Made by a program: the position numbers and the translations under genes. From NCBI RefSeq assembly GCF_947387555.1, contig NZ_CANDNZ010000006.1, forward strand, positions 279,482 through 343,481: a DNA stretch of 64,000 nucleotides, in the 5' to 3' direction. Position 1 is the first letter of the stretch, and each line of letters starts with the position of its first letter. The stretch is from Thalassomonas sp. RHCl1 (lineage in GTDB: Bacteria; Pseudomonadota; Gammaproteobacteria; Enterobacterales; Alteromonadaceae). Shown here piece by piece: positions 34,275-44,745 of this stretch. The notes beneath the pieces are model-generated. The model saw nothing but the letters and a program-made list of their open reading frames with translations. It was not told the DNA's origin and did no database searches.

Positions 34275-35150
34275 ATGAAAATATTTAAAACAATATTTCT
34301 AACCGCTATTGTTTTTTTGTTAAACCTTTCTTTTGCTTTTGCCGGGCATTTACCCCCGGCTCCTTGTAATGTTGCAGATGTCCAACTGAATAGTATCCAA
34401 TTGCTCGATGGCAGTCCGGTGGTAAATGTTCCGCCGATCGACTCCAGTGAATGCTATGGCGCCTTCAGAGGCAATAACAGTCTTTTCACTAAACCCAGCA
34501 ATGGTAACCTGGGCTATGATGATGATGGCTGGTTAAACAGCGAATCACCTTTCTGGTCGGGCCCCGGGGCTTTTATTGAAAACGCTGATTTACTCGACTT
34601 AGACGGCGAAGGGGATGTCGATGATCCCGGTTGGATTTATCTGGGAAAAGATGAAGGGGCTGGCTTTAAAGGCGAAACCAGTACCGATGGTGTCGATTCC
34701 TATACCTTTATCGATGACTTGCTGACCATGAGCAATTGCCTGGATAAAGACGATAACAGTACCAATTGTGTCGGCGGAGATGCCGTTAAAGGCGATTGGG
34801 CCTGGACGCCGCCGGCGACTAACCCGCAGGCGCTGCTGGATTTACTCGGTGGTTTGTTTTTTGATCAGGTGGCCATTATTTTCAAAAGCGGCAAACAATT
34901 TGCCATGTATGATTTTGATATTGGCGACCTGGGGTTAGATCCTGTCTTAGCCGGCGATTTTAATTTTGCCTTTACCGGCACCTGGGACATGAGTAACACC
35001 TTAGGGAAACATGGTCTGTCAAACTATACCTTATGGGCCAGGGATCCTACTATTGAAACCACGGATATTCCTGAGCCTTCGACCTTAGCCTTGTTTAGTT
35101 TATTTATCTTGTTGATCGCCCTCAGGCAAAGGCAGTGGCTGAACCAATAA
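34275..35150 (+). CDS. PEP-CTERM sorting domain protein
   Basis: A 291-residue secreted protein. It has a signal peptide (about residues 1-23, ending AFAG), an Asp/Gly-rich body (NADLLDLDGEGDVDD, YDFDIGDLGLDP) and a C-terminal PEP-CTERM tail: IPEPSTLALFSLFILLIALRQR, meaning the PEP motif, a hydrophobic helix and a basic end. Such tails are recognised and removed by an exosortase (EpsH/XrtA) before the protein reaches the cell surface or matrix. No exosortase gene is in this window, so it must be elsewhere. The four body cysteines could form disulfides. The body itself is not recognised. Confidence 0.85.
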   Translation: MKIFKTIFLTAIVFLLNLSFAFAGHLPPAPCNVADVQLNSIQLLDGSPVVNVPPIDSSECYGAFRGNNSLFTKPSNGNLGYDDDGWLNSESPFWSGPGAFIENADLLDLDGEGDVDDPGWIYLGKDEGAGFKGETSTDGVDSYTFIDDLLTMSNCLDKDDNSTNCVGGDAVKGDWAWTPPATNPQALLDLLGGLFFDQVAIIFKSGKQFAMYDFDIGDLGLDPVLAGDFNFAFTGTWDMSNTLGKHGLSNYTLWARDPTIETTDIPEPSTLALFSLFILLIALRQRQWLNQ

Positions 35151-35193
35151 AGTTGCGCTAAGCTGATATAGCGCGACACCATTGTTTGATTAG

Positions 35194-35236
35194 CTAATAA
35201 GTGCGGTGGTAGTGGTAGCGTAGTAGTACTTATTAG
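35194..35236. repeat. Inverted repeat after the PEP-CTERM gene
   Basis: CTAATAAGT and ACTTATTAG form a perfect 9-bp stem around a 25-nt loop of GGTGGTAGTGGTAG type, followed by TTT. It may act as a weak terminator between the two convergent genes. Confidence 0.45.
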
Positions 35237-35310
35237 TTTCCCCGTTCCTTTTCCCGGAAAGGCGCTTTGCCGATACTCCCTTTGTTTCTTTTGTGTTTTT
35301 TACGATCCGT

Positions 35311-35778
35311 TTACCGGGCCAGGGCGTTTGCTATTTCCTGTTCATATAAAGGGATTTTTTTCTCGCTGAAGCCGGCGTGATGGCTGATGATGCCGCCGCT
35401 GCGGTCAAACAAAAAACTGCTGGGCATGCCTTTTATCTTATATTGTTTCATTAGTTCGCCCCGGGGATCGTAAATCACCGGAAAATCGGCGGGTACCTGC
35501 TGCAAAAACTCGTCGGCGAACTGCTGGTTATGATCGAGATTAACGCTGAGTACGACAAAGCCTTGTTGCTGATATTGTGTCTGCATTTTTGACAGCCAGG
35601 GAAAGGATTTGCGGCACGGGCCGCACCAGGATGCCCAAAAATCCAGGTAAACCACTTTACCCCTGTGTTGCTCCAGTTGCCGGGCCAGTTCGTCAGCGGG
35701 GGTTACCTTTTCGGCGTAAGCAGAAGCAGCCCAGATGGCCAGGTAAAGATAACAGCAGACAGCAAAAAGTTTAGACAT
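35311..35778 (-). CDS. TlpA/ResA-like periplasmic thioredoxin
   Basis: A 155-residue exported thiol-disulfide oxidoreductase. A signal peptide (about residues 1-22) precedes a thioredoxin fold with LDFWASWCGPCRKSFPWL (Cys52, Cys55). KIKGMPSSFLFDRSG has the cis-Pro loop and is followed by the GIISHHAG strand. VVLSVNLDHN and the central insertion are typical of TlpA/ResA proteins that act in cytochrome c maturation or general thiol reduction. It converges with the PEP-CTERM gene and diverges from the next protein by about 200 bp. The specific partner is unknown. Confidence 0.92.
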   Translation of the reverse strand: MSKLFAVCCYLYLAIWAASAYAEKVTPADELARQLEQHRGKVVYLDFWASWCGPCRKSFPWLSKMQTQYQQQGFVVLSVNLDHNQQFADEFLQQVPADFPVIYDPRGELMKQYKIKGMPSSFLFDRSGGIISHHAGFSEKKIPLYEQEIANALAR

Positions 35779-35979
35779 AAGCTTTCCATGGATGTTGTTG
35801 ACTTTTAAACACTAATGCTTTTGCTCCGTGAGTGCAAACAGATTTTTCGGCGGTAAAGTTTACTGTCCGGATAAGGATATTAAGTTTTAATTAAGCACTT
35901 GTCGGTAACTTGTATTCGTCTTCTCGAACGGGGTAAACTTGTTGTCGATGTCTTTGAATAAAAATACCCGGAAGCGAAA

Positions 35980-36471
35980 ATGAAGGTTATTAAAAATGCT
36001 GTTTTGATCGCCTTAACCAGCTTTAATTTTTTAGCGGCTGACCCTGTTCTGGCTGATGAAGCGGCAAAACAGCAAGAAGCCCATAATTTATGGCTGAAGA
36101 AACAATTTTCCCAGCAACACCAACAACTCATTCCCGTGGTGACGGTAGCGGATATGTTTTACGGTTGTAATAAAGAAAGAAAAATCGATCCCATCAATTA
36201 TCATATCAGTGAACTGGTGTTGAAGATGGATCGGGATCAGTTGGCGGACAAACTCACTACTTGCCTTGCCGACGATTCTTTAAAATCGGATGTTGCCCTT
36301 AATTTCGGTTTAATCGGCTGTTTTAACGAGCAATTTTCTGAGATGTCTCAGCTGGAGAAGCAGCAGAAGATGAAGCTGGTACGCCAGGCCATTGCGTCCT
36401 TATCCCGGGAAGAAAGGCAAAAAAGCCTTACTAAGTGTGTCACCGAACAAGCCATCCGTTACCTGAAATAA
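35980..36471 (+). CDS. Exported cysteine-containing protein of unknown function
   Basis: A 163-residue protein with a signal peptide (about residues 1-25, ending VLAD). The mature part is mostly helical and charged, with four cysteines (MFYGCNKERK, KLTTCLADD, LIGCFNEQF, LTKCVTEQA) that could form two disulfides. GGAAGCG precedes the ATG. It ends only 4 bp from the convergent LETM1-like gene. I do not recognise a domain with known function. Confidence 0.7.
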   Translation: MKVIKNAVLIALTSFNFLAADPVLADEAAKQQEAHNLWLKKQFSQQHQQLIPVVTVADMFYGCNKERKIDPINYHISELVLKMDRDQLADKLTTCLADDSLKSDVALNFGLIGCFNEQFSEMSQLEKQQKMKLVRQAIASLSREERQKSLTKCVTEQAIRYLK

Positions 36472-36475
36472 TCGG

Positions 36476-36865
36476 CTAAGATTTTTCTTGCGTCTTTTGC
36501 TGTTGTTGCCGTGGCAGCTTGGCTGATGAAAATGAACTGGGAATAATGTCCACTCCCACCCATCTTCCGACTTTGATCATCACGGGAATGGTAATAGGGG
36601 CAAAAGGTAACACCACAAACACCCCGAGTCCCAGGCCTTTAAGCACATCCAAAAATTGCTTGTTGGCCATTTTCATTTCTGCCTCGCTGGCATTTCCCTG
36701 GGTATACTTGCGGTATATCACCAGCATTTCTTTGGTTTCGGTTTTTTCCTGGGCAAGGGCGATTTTAACCCTGACCATCTGGCGCTTGAGGCGAATCGTA
36801 CTTCTTTTACGGCTGATCTGCACAACGCGAATTGGTGCTCTGACAAAATGGACCCATACTTTCAT
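36476..36865 (-). CDS. LETM1-like small membrane protein
   Basis: A 129-residue protein. The N-terminal half is basic and helical (RLKRQMVRVKIALAQEKTETKEML). The central part MANKQFLDVLKGLGLGVFVVLPFAPITIPVMIKVG, then VGVDIIPSSF, resembles the hydrophobic segment and the following PSSF motif of LETM1-domain proteins. Mitochondrial LETM1 is tied to potassium/proton or calcium/proton exchange and ribosome binding. The bacterial proteins are short and uncharacterised, so no function is claimed. The C-terminus is Gln/Lys-rich. No good ribosome-binding site is visible for the ATG at 36865. Confidence 0.6.
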   Translation of the reverse strand: MKVWVHFVRAPIRVVQISRKRSTIRLKRQMVRVKIALAQEKTETKEMLVIYRKYTQGNASEAEMKMANKQFLDVLKGLGLGVFVVLPFAPITIPVMIKVGRWVGVDIIPSSFSSAKLPRQQQQKTQEKS

Positions 36866-37085
36866 CCGCTCAGTGTCCCATATTTAACGGCATTTGTATC
36901 TAGCTTAATGTTTGTTTTTTATCGCCATCTCTAAAGGGAGATTTTATTCCTTTGCCGGGAGGCAATGAAATAGCATTTCATAATTTGTAACAAATGCCTG
37001 AATAATTATCCCCTCAGCCCTTTCAAATCTAAGGGAAGATGTCTTATAGTGGCAGCAAGTTAATCTGGTATGAAAATAGTGCGCT

Positions 37086-37811
37086 ATGGGACATGAAACA
37101 CCGAAAATTTTAGTTGTTGATGATGATATGAGATTACGGGCTTTACTGGAGCGTTATCTGGTAGAGCAGGGATTTACTGTGCGTAGCGCCGCCAGCGCCG
37201 ATCAAATGGATCGTTTGCTGGAGCGGGAAAACTTTCACCTGCTGGTGCTGGATTTAATGTTGCCGGGTGAAGATGGTTTATCTATTTGCCGCCGCCTGAG
37301 GCAAAATTCCAATAATATTCCTATTGTTATGCTGACGGCGAAAGGGGATGAAGTTGACCGCATTATCGGCCTGGAACTGGGGGCCGACGATTATATGCCG
37401 AAACCTTTTAATCCGCGCGAATTACTAGCGCGTATTAAGGCGGTACTCAGACGCCGGGTTCAGGAAGCCCCGGGGGCGCCTTCGCTGGAAGAAAACGTTA
37501 TCAGTTTCGGCGAATATGAATTAAATCTTGCCACCCGGGAAATGAAAAAAGGCGATGTCAACATGCCGCTGACCAGTGGTGAATTTGCCGTGCTTAAAGC
37601 CCTGATCACCCACCCGAGGGAGCCTTTATCCCGGGATAAGCTGATGAACCTGGCCAGGGGACGGGATTACTCGGCGCTGGAGCGCAGCATAGACGTGCAG
37701 GTTTCCCGCTTGCGCCGTATGCTGGAAGAAGATCCCGCCAAACCCAGATATATCCAGACCGTTTGGGGCTTAGGGTATGTTTTTGTGCCCGACGGTAAAG
37801 AAGCGGTATAG
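37086..37811 (+). CDS. ompR: Response regulator OmpR
   Basis: OmpR is the DNA-binding partner of EnvZ and controls porins and other envelope genes in response to osmolarity and pH. The 241-residue protein has a receiver domain with [12 protein letters not shown], phospho-acceptor Asp56 in [13 protein letters not shown], Thr in VMLTAKGDE and Lys in [18 protein letters not shown]. The C-terminal winged helix contains [30 protein letters not shown] and [13 protein letters not shown]. Length and motifs match E. coli OmpR (239). envZ follows 17 bp later. Confidence 0.97.
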   Translation: MGHETPKILVVDDDMRLRALLERYLVEQGFTVRSAASADQMDRLLERENFHLLVLDLMLPGEDGLSICRRLRQNSNNIPIVMLTAKGDEVDRIIGLELGADDYMPKPFNPRELLARIKAVLRRRVQEAPGAPSLEENVISFGEYELNLATREMKKGDVNMPLTSGEFAVLKALITHPREPLSRDKLMNLARGRDYSALERSIDVQVSRLRRMLEEDPAKPRYIQTVWGLGYVFVPDGKEAV

Positions 37812-37828
37812 GGCGAAATCCAGTTAAT

Positions 37829-39145
37829 ATGAAGTTGTTACCACGCAGTGCGTTTGGCCAGACGGTTTTATTGATCGGGATCTTGCTGTTAATCAACCAG
37901 GTAGTGTCCTGGGTGTCCATGGCGATATTTTATATCCAGCCCAATTCTCAGCAAATCCATCAGCTGCTGGCCAAACAAATCCGGGTGGTGTTTATCGACG
38001 TCAAACATTCCGAGCTTAGCCCGGCAATGGCAGAGGCGTTCCAGCACGAAACCGGTATCGGTCTCTACCGGGAGAAAGATGCCCTGCAGCTGGGGCTGGC
38101 GCAGGCGGTTTATTATCCGTACCGCTCCGATGAAATGAGCAAGTTGCTCGGCGGCCCGGCGGAAGTGCGTATCACCCAGGGAGACGAATATTTATTCTGG
38201 ATCCGGCCGCCACAGGCACCGCGCTTATGGGTCAAGATTCCCCTGACCGGGCTGGAAGAAGCCAATTTCTTACCCTTATTGTTTTTCCTCAGCCTGATCG
38301 GTGTACTCAGTGTCGCCGGCGGCTGGCTGTTTGTCCGGCAACTCAACCGGCCGCTGAAGTCCCTGCAGCGGGCGGCGGAAGAAGTGGGCCGGGGAGATTT
38401 TCCTGAGCCGTTAAAAGAGCGGGGCACCACGGAGATTTCCGCGGTCACCCAGGCGTTTAACCATATGTCCAAAGGCATCAAACAGCTCGAAGACGACCGG
38501 AATTTGCTGATGGCGGGTATTTCCCATGATTTACGCACTCCGCTGACCCGGATCCGCCTGGCCACGGAAATGATGTCCGGGGAAGATGACTTTTTTAAAG
38601 AAGGTATCGAAAGCGATATCAATGATATGAACAGCATCATCGATCAGTTTATCGATTATATTCGCCATGATACCAAAGACAAAGCCGAGCCCGGCGACCT
38701 TAATTACCTGATTGAAGAAGTGGTGCATACCGAAACGCCGGCGGACCGGGTTATCCAGTTTAGCGCCGGCGACCTGCCGGAAATTCCACTGCGTTATGTG
38801 GCGGTTAAGCGGGTGGTGGCCAACCTGATCCAAAATGCCCTGCGCTATACCGAGGGCGGGATCTTTATTGAAACTGGTATTGAAGCCAGGGTAGCGGCTA
38901 GCGGACCGGCGGTGAAATATGCCTACTTCAGCGTTTGTGATGAAGGGGAAGGGATCCCTGAAGCCGAGATTGACCGTTTATTCCAGCCCTTTACCCAGGG
39001 AGATAAGGCGCGCGGTACCGAAGGAAGCGGCCTGGGACTGGCGATTATCAAACGTATCGTCGATACCCATGGCGGCAAGGTGATCTTATCCAACCGTGAG
39101 CAGGGAGGCTTGCAGGCCAAGGTTTATTTGCCTCTGTCATATTAA
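37829..39145 (+). CDS. envZ: Osmolarity sensor histidine kinase EnvZ
   Basis: EnvZ phosphorylates and dephosphorylates OmpR. The 438-residue protein has a first membrane helix (about 10-36), a periplasmic domain (about 37-145), a second helix (about 148-169), a HAMP domain ([21 protein letters not shown]) and the H-box with His233 in [20 protein letters not shown], equal to the EnvZ signature. The ATPase domain shows [13 protein letters not shown] (N box), [12 protein letters not shown] (G1) and [11 protein letters not shown] (G2). It forms one operon with ompR. A strong bidirectional terminator follows. Confidence 0.97.
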   Translation: MKLLPRSAFGQTVLLIGILLLINQVVSWVSMAIFYIQPNSQQIHQLLAKQIRVVFIDVKHSELSPAMAEAFQHETGIGLYREKDALQLGLAQAVYYPYRSDEMSKLLGGPAEVRITQGDEYLFWIRPPQAPRLWVKIPLTGLEEANFLPLLFFLSLIGVLSVAGGWLFVRQLNRPLKSLQRAAEEVGRGDFPEPLKERGTTEISAVTQAFNHMSKGIKQLEDDRNLLMAGISHDLRTPLTRIRLATEMMSGEDDFFKEGIESDINDMNSIIDQFIDYIRHDTKDKAEPGDLNYLIEEVVHTETPADRVIQFSAGDLPEIPLRYVAVKRVVANLIQNALRYTEGGIFIETGIEARVAASGPAVKYAYFSVCDEGEGIPEAEIDRLFQPFTQGDKARGTEGSGLGLAIIKRIVDTHGGKVILSNREQGGLQAKVYLPLSY

Positions 39146-39194
39146 GTTTTTGCTTTGCTCAAAAATGTTTTTGTTGAAGCTAAGGGGAAAACAG

Positions 39195-39230
39195 ACATAA
39201 AAAAAGCCGCATTTGCGGCTTTTTTTATGT
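39195..39230. terminator. Bidirectional terminator between envZ and pckA
   Basis: A long perfect palindrome: a GCCGC/GCGGC core flanked by A7 on the left and T7 on the right, extended by ACAT/ATGT. Either strand produces a GC stem followed by a T run. Confidence 0.95.
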
Positions 39231-39270
39231 CCTATATCACGAGTTCACATGAACAGGACAGGATCAGTTA

Positions 39271-40881
39271 TTATAACTGAGGACCGGCAGACACTAAGGA
39301 AGCGCCGTTTTCGGTATCGGTAAACTTCTCGAAGTTATTGACAAAACGCTTGGCCAAATCGGCAGCTTTGCCTTGCCACTCGGCTTTATCCTGATAAGTA
39401 TCACGCGGATCCAGGATATTCCCTTCAACACCGGCAACCTGAGTTGGAATTTCCAGGTTAAACAAAGGTAATACCTGAGTTTCTGCATTGTCGATAGAAC
39501 CGTCAAGAATGGCATCGATAATCGCCCGGGTGGCCTTGATCGAGATACGCTTGCCGGTGCCGTTCCAGCCGGTATTAACCAGGTAGGCTTCTGCGCCAAC
39601 CGCTTGCATGCGTTTATTCAATACTTCAGCATATTGTGTCGGGTGCAGGCTTAGGAAAGCCGCGCCGAAACAGCTGGAGAAAGTGGGGGTCGGCTCGGTA
39701 ATGCCACGCTCGGTACCGGCCAGTTTGGCGGTAAAGCCGGACAAGAAGTAATATTCCGTCTGTTCCGGGGTTAACTTGGCTACCGGCGGTAATACACCAA
39801 AGGCGTCCGCGGTTAAGAAAATGACTTTTTTCGCATGGCCGGCACGTGAAACCGGTTTTACGATATTGTCAATGTGATGGATAGGGTAAGAAACCCGGGT
39901 ATTTTCGGTTTTTGAGTTATCGTCAAAATCAATTAACCCACCTTCATTTACCGTGACATTTTCCAGCAGGGCATCGCGGCGGATGGCCTGGTAAATGTCC
40001 GGTTCGTTTTCTTTGCTCAGGTTAATGGTTTTCGCGTAACAGCCGCCTTCAAAGTTGAATACGCCGTTATCATCCCAACCATGCTCGTCATCCCCGATCA
40101 GCTTACGCTTAGGATCTGTAGACAAGGTGGTTTTACCGGTTCCGGATAAGCCAAAGAAAATGGCAACGTCGTCGTCTTTACCGACGTTGGCGCTACAATG
40201 CATGGAAGCGATGCCTTTTAACGGTAGCAGGTAGTTCATCATGGAGAACATACCTTTTTTCATTTCGCCGCCATACCAGGTGCCGCCGATCAGCTGCATT
40301 TTTTCTGTCAGGTTAAAGGCTACGAAATTTTCGGAGTTCAGTCCCTGCTGTTGCCAGTTCGGGTTAGTGGTTTTGGCACCGTTTAATACCACGAAATCCG
40401 GTTCATAGTTTTTCAGCTCTTCATCCGTCGGACGGATAAACATGTTTTTGACAAAGTGCGCCTGCCAGGCAACTTCGGTAACAAAACGAACTTTTAAACG
40501 GGTCGCTTCGTCGGCGCCGCAAAAGGTATCAACCACAAATAAACGTTTGGCAGATAACTGCTCGGTAACCAGGCCTTTTAATTCAGACCAGGTTTCAGGC
40601 GTCATAGGTTTGTTGTCGTTTTTACCTTGATCAGACCACCACACGGTATCCCGGGTCACATCATCGCGGACGATGTATTTATCTTTTGGCGAACGGCCGG
40701 TAAAAATGCCGGTGTCAACGGAAACCGCGCCCAGTTCAGTGACAACACCCTTGTCATAGCCAGAGAGACCTTCTTTGGTTTCTTCGGCAAATAGCAACTC
40801 ATAAGATGGATTATATACAATTTCAGCAACGTCTTTAATTCCGTATAAAGACAAATCAATTGAGCTGTGTACTGCGGTCAT
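39271..40881 (-). CDS. pckA: Phosphoenolpyruvate carboxykinase (ATP)
   Basis: PckA converts oxaloacetate and ATP to phosphoenolpyruvate, CO2 and ADP, the entry step of gluconeogenesis. From the ATG at 40881 it has 536 residues (E. coli 540). AGGAG lies 10 nt upstream; a GTG at 40890 would touch the ribosome-binding site. The kinase-1 P-loop is [11 protein letters not shown] (244-254). Other family motifs are [34 protein letters not shown], the kinase-2/metal region DDEHGWDD and [14 protein letters not shown]. It lies between envZ and hslO, as in E. coli. Confidence 0.97.
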   Translation of the reverse strand: MTAVHSSIDLSLYGIKDVAEIVYNPSYELLFAEETKEGLSGYDKGVVTELGAVSVDTGIFTGRSPKDKYIVRDDVTRDTVWWSDQGKNDNKPMTPETWSELKGLVTEQLSAKRLFVVDTFCGADEATRLKVRFVTEVAWQAHFVKNMFIRPTDEELKNYEPDFVVLNGAKTTNPNWQQQGLNSENFVAFNLTEKMQLIGGTWYGGEMKKGMFSMMNYLLPLKGIASMHCSANVGKDDDVAIFFGLSGTGKTTLSTDPKRKLIGDDEHGWDDNGVFNFEGGCYAKTINLSKENEPDIYQAIRRDALLENVTVNEGGLIDFDDNSKTENTRVSYPIHHIDNIVKPVSRAGHAKKVIFLTADAFGVLPPVAKLTPEQTEYYFLSGFTAKLAGTERGITEPTPTFSSCFGAAFLSLHPTQYAEVLNKRMQAVGAEAYLVNTGWNGTGKRISIKATRAIIDAILDGSIDNAETQVLPLFNLEIPTQVAGVEGNILDPRDTYQDKAEWQGKAADLAKRFVNNFEKFTDTENGASLVSAGPQL

Positions 40882-41285
40882 GGTAAACACTCTCCTAACG
40901 GTATGACAGGTTTTAAAATTAAGCTATAGGGCACTTGTTCCGGGCGCTCATTCTAGGGCAATAGCGGTTAAAACAAAAGCACTAAATTTGTTTTGTCTGA
41001 AAGTTTTCATAATAGTTTTCACTTTTGATCAGAAATAGCTTTTTCACTCAAGAAAACCCCGGTTTTTATGGAATTTTATTAGCATTTTGATCCGGGAATT
41101 TCTTCCATTTTTAACAGTGATTATTGTCGTTATTGCCAACTTGGACTGTGATTGACTTTCAGGCAGGGTATTTTAGGCAGTTAGCCTTACTGTCAGGCAG
41201 GTAAAAAGGTCGGTTCGTCAGTTGAAAAAGAGATGTTTAATTGGCAATTTTAAATCTGCGGAGAGGGTACCAGGTATATTGCAGG
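40882..41285. other. Intergenic region upstream of pckA
   Basis: About 400 bp holding the pckA ribosome-binding site (CTCCT on the forward strand at 40892-40896) and presumably its promoter, plus the spacer up to the protease terminator. I see no gene, and no operator that I could name with confidence. Confidence 0.4.
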
Positions 41286-41313
41286 CATAAAAAAAGGGCG
41301 CCGGGCGCCCTTT
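41286..41313 (-). terminator. Terminator of the S8 protease gene
   Basis: AAAGGGCG/CGCCCTTT form a stem with a short GC-rich loop. On the reverse strand the hairpin is followed by a run of Ts ending TTTATGCC. It lies 15 bp after the protease stop codon. Confidence 0.9.
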
Positions 41314-41328
41314 GATATCACCTGGTGA

Positions 41329-44300
41329 TTATTTCTTCATGCGACGAAGGAACAATAAAGGTGCTGCCAGTAATGTGAGCCAGCCAAAAGACCCGCCGCC
41401 ACCGTTGCGTCTGTTGATGACGTTAACGCTGGTGGTTTCTGTGCTGGTGTTGCCGTTGGCTTCGGTTACCGTCAGGCTGAATGATAATGTTTCATCCTGG
41501 CTGACTTTAGGTGCCAAGAAGCTGATGCTCTGGGCGTCGGCGTCAAAGGATACCTGAGGGCCTGACAACTGCTCCCAGCGATAGCTCACTTCTGCGCCGT
41601 TCTTATTAAACGCCGTGGAACCGGTTAGGGTGACCCTTTGTTCTTCGATCACATTGACGGCAGAGGATGAAATCGTCGCTGTCGGTGTGACTTCTGTGAT
41701 ATCGAAGGTGAAATTAATAGGGTAGTTGCTGCCGTCTTCGGCGGTCAGGTAGAGCAAGCCGTTGGTGCTTTCATCTAAGCTGTTGCTCAGGTCCCAGTCA
41801 AATTTCAGAGAAAACTCGTCACTGCCCTCATCCTGAACAACAGCAACCGCGACATTGTCGTCTTGTGAAGCCTCATCCTGATAGATGGCTGAAATATTTA
41901 ACTCATAGGCATCCGAGCCTCCGGCAACTGAGGCCTGGTAATTGACCACTTCCACTATATACATGCCGGCGGCGACATCTGTCAGTGTGATGCTTTCATC
42001 CGAAGAAGATGTTGCTGATGAGCCCAACTGATTGCGATCGCTATCATAAACATATAAATCCAGATCCGGTGCCGTGGTTTCACCCAGGGAGAAAGACACC
42101 AAAGCGGCATCTTCTGTCAGATCTAACTGCCATTCCTGGGCAAAGTTTTCCTGAAGTTCATCTGTTTCTTCGCTGATCACGTCTTTTTTGGTGTAAAGAC
42201 TGGCACTGATAATCGATAGTTTTTTATCCTGATAACCGCTGTAGGTTTTTGAGCCTTGAGCGCTGTCGGCAAGCAGGGTCAAAGTTTCCGGCAGGTTGCT
42301 CTCGCCGGGTTTCACGGCAAGCGGCAACCGGGCATCGGGAAAGCCTGCTGCTGTTAGCTTGATATTGGCAAAATTCCAGTCATTTTTACTGGCGCTGACG
42401 TCTGCGGTAATGGTCAGTTCCTGAGATTCACCGGCAGCCAGTTCAAAACTTTCCGGTGAGACTGTGACGGTAAAATCGCTGTTGGTATCAAGTAACTCGG
42501 CACTGGCGCTCCAGCTGGCATCTGAAGTTGCCGTTACTGTGCGGATCCAGGTGCAGCTGTCGATACAGGTCGCATTTGCCATGCTGGGTAAATTCAGGGC
42601 TGACGGTTTGCCGCCGGTGGCCGGGTTGGCAGCCACATAATTGTCATAGCTTTCATCCATCACCAGACCACTGGCCGCAGCCAGAGCAACGTTGGCATAA
42701 CCTGAGCCCATATCGAAGAAATCTGCCGGAGTTTCACCGTCTTCTTTTAATACCTCCTGGTTGGCGGTCAGCATTAATGCCGATTGTGCCTGTGCCGGGG
42801 TCCAGTTGGGTTGTAATCCCGCCAGCAGGGCCAGGGAGCCGGCAATATGCGGGCTGGCCATGGAAGTACCGCTTGAGAAGCCGTAATCGCTGGGAGCCGG
42901 GAACTGTATCATGCCGGCAGACATTTCATCGGCATAAGCAGCTAAAATACCGACACCCGGGGCGGTAATCGACGGAGATAAAACATCTGCCACCGACAGG
43001 TTAGGACCGCGGGAGCTGAAATCTGCCATTTCACCGCCGTCGGCTTCTGCAATCTGGAACGGCGCAAAGGAGGCGCTTAATGCCGGGTCTTCAGCCAGTG
43101 CGCCGATAATGGCTTTGCCTGAATTTTCCGAGATAAAGAGCGAAGGGATGCTAGTGCCGGCCAGGCCGCTCATGCTCAGGGCGGAGTCGTCACCACCCTG
43201 GTTGTTGTAGACAACCACGGCACTGGCGCCGGCGTCAGCGGCATTGATAATTTTATCGGAGAAGTTACAGCTGCCGCGGCTGATCAGGGCGATTTTATCT
43301 TTAAAGGCGTCTGCCGCATAAGCTTCACAGCCCTCAATATTGGCTTCGTCTACGCTGCCGGCATATAACAGGGTGCCGGTAAACTCTGCATCAACTTCCG
43401 GGCCTGTGCTGTCGGCATAATCATAGTCAAGGCCATTGACCGTCATTTGGTTTTCGATGAGCTGGCGATCATGGGTACCGGCGGCCACGGTGGTGATCCA
43501 GGGGGCTTCACTGGGAGAGCCTAAAGTGTACGGATTCGGACCATCGTTGCCGGCGGAAGTGGCCACATGGATGCCTGCCTTACGGGCAGATAAAAAGGCT
43601 AAAGAATCACCGTCCTGCCAGGGATCTGAGCTGCCGCCGCCAACGGAATAGTTGATGACATCAACCCCGGCTTCTATGGCATGCTCTACCGCTAAAATGG
43701 TCAGGGAAGGGTAACAACCGTCAAATTCAATATTATCGCCGGGATCCCCGGGTAAACATACCTGGTAGGAAATGATATTGGCATGCGGGGCGACACCCGA
43801 CATTTCTTCGATCTCAAGGCCATTATCCAGGGTGACGTTTTTCAGGACGTTACCTGCGGCGGTACTGGCGGTGTGGGAGCCGTGGCCATTATGGTCGACG
43901 CCGTTGGCGGGTACAGTATCGTCAAATAAAGGGTAGTCGTCTGTGATCAGGGGATAACTGTGGACACCGATCAGTTTATCGTTACACAGGCCGGCCCATT
44001 CTTCGGTGGCGCAGTCGCCGCTGTAGACGCCGCTGCCGTCCGGGTTAGTGTGGTCGTAGCCGTCGGCGCCGACATCGGCAAAAGACGGGTGATCGCTGTT
44101 GATACCGGTATCAAGTACGCCGACGATTAAACCTTCACCCTGATAGGCGGTGCCGCTGGCGCTGCCGTTCCAAATACTTGGTGCCTTGATAAAAGCAGGA
44201 CCGGCATCTGTCGTCAGGTGGCGTAGCTGTTCGCGCTGGATTTGCGCGATACCTTCTACCTTGGCCAGCTTTTCAGCTTCCGCCTGGGTCATTTCAACCA

Positions 44301-44745
44301 CTATGCCGTTAAAGGCCAATGTGGTGCGTTGTTTAATATCCAGTTTGCTGAGGACTTTTTCCGCCTTGGCAATTACCTGATCCTGGCGTTTGTTCAGTAA
44401 GCCGCGGTAAGCCTTGACTTCATCGGATTTGATATTGAGTTTTCCGTCCGCTGTTTTTGCCGCACTTGTGGCGACTGCCGGGCTGGTAGCTTTAAAACCG
44501 GCGATATTGCCCTGGTATAAGGCTACGGGAGCTTCGCTAAGGCGGATCAAATAACGGTAGGTGCCCTGACCCAGATTTGCTTCCGGGGTAAAAACTGCCG
44601 GTGCATTAGTTTTGGCTAACGTTTTGGTTGGTGTGTCTGCTGACAGCTGGCTTTTCCCTAACCGGGTTAACTGGCTTTCGGCGGCCGCATTCAGGGACAT
44701 TGACATCAAAGCCGCGGAGACGGCAATGGCTACTTTACTACTCAT
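41329..44745 (-). CDS. Large secreted S8 serine protease with PA domain and GlyGly-CTERM tail
   Basis: A 1138-residue subtilisin-type protease. The start at 44745 has GGAG 5 nt upstream and gives a signal peptide ending near NAAAES. Residues about 60-180 form an inhibitor I9-type prodomain (RYLIRLSEAPVALYQGN). The catalytic triad is Asp212 (VGVLDTGINSDHPSF), His288 (NGHGSHTAST) and Ser628 (SGTSMASPHIAG), with a protease-associated domain inserted at about 455-560. The C-terminal third has beta-rich modules, then GGGGSFGWLTLLAAPLLFLRR. That is a GlyGly-CTERM sorting tail, as found on T2SS substrates processed by rhombosortase. The gspC-N operon begins 1.8 kb upstream. Confidence 0.93.
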   Translation of the reverse strand: MSSKVAIAVSAALMSMSLNAAAESQLTRLGKSQLSADTPTKTLAKTNAPAVFTPEANLGQGTYRYLIRLSEAPVALYQGNIAGFKATSPAVATSAAKTADGKLNIKSDEVKAYRGLLNKRQDQVIAKAEKVLSKLDIKQRTTLAFNGIVVEMTQAEAEKLAKVEGIAQIQREQLRHLTTDAGPAFIKAPSIWNGSASGTAYQGEGLIVGVLDTGINSDHPSFADVGADGYDHTNPDGSGVYSGDCATEEWAGLCNDKLIGVHSYPLITDDYPLFDDTVPANGVDHNGHGSHTASTAAGNVLKNVTLDNGLEIEEMSGVAPHANIISYQVCLPGDPGDNIEFDGCYPSLTILAVEHAIEAGVDVINYSVGGGSSDPWQDGDSLAFLSARKAGIHVATSAGNDGPNPYTLGSPSEAPWITTVAAGTHDRQLIENQMTVNGLDYDYADSTGPEVDAEFTGTLLYAGSVDEANIEGCEAYAADAFKDKIALISRGSCNFSDKIINAADAGASAVVVYNNQGGDDSALSMSGLAGTSIPSLFISENSGKAIIGALAEDPALSASFAPFQIAEADGGEMADFSSRGPNLSVADVLSPSITAPGVGILAAYADEMSAGMIQFPAPSDYGFSSGTSMASPHIAGSLALLAGLQPNWTPAQAQSALMLTANQEVLKEDGETPADFFDMGSGYANVALAAASGLVMDESYDNYVAANPATGGKPSALNLPSMANATCIDSCTWIRTVTATSDASWSASAELLDTNSDFTVTVSPESFELAAGESQELTITADVSASKNDWNFANIKLTAAGFPDARLPLAVKPGESNLPETLTLLADSAQGSKTYSGYQDKKLSIISASLYTKKDVISEETDELQENFAQEWQLDLTEDAALVSFSLGETTAPDLDLYVYDSDRNQLGSSATSSSDESITLTDVAAGMYIVEVVNYQASVAGGSDAYELNISAIYQDEASQDDNVAVAVVQDEGSDEFSLKFDWDLSNSLDESTNGLLYLTAEDGSNYPINFTFDITEVTPTATISSSAVNVIEEQRVTLTGSTAFNKNGAEVSYRWEQLSGPQVSFDADAQSISFLAPKVSQDETLSFSLTVTEANGNTSTETTSVNVINRRNGGGGSFGWLTLLAAPLLFLRRMKK

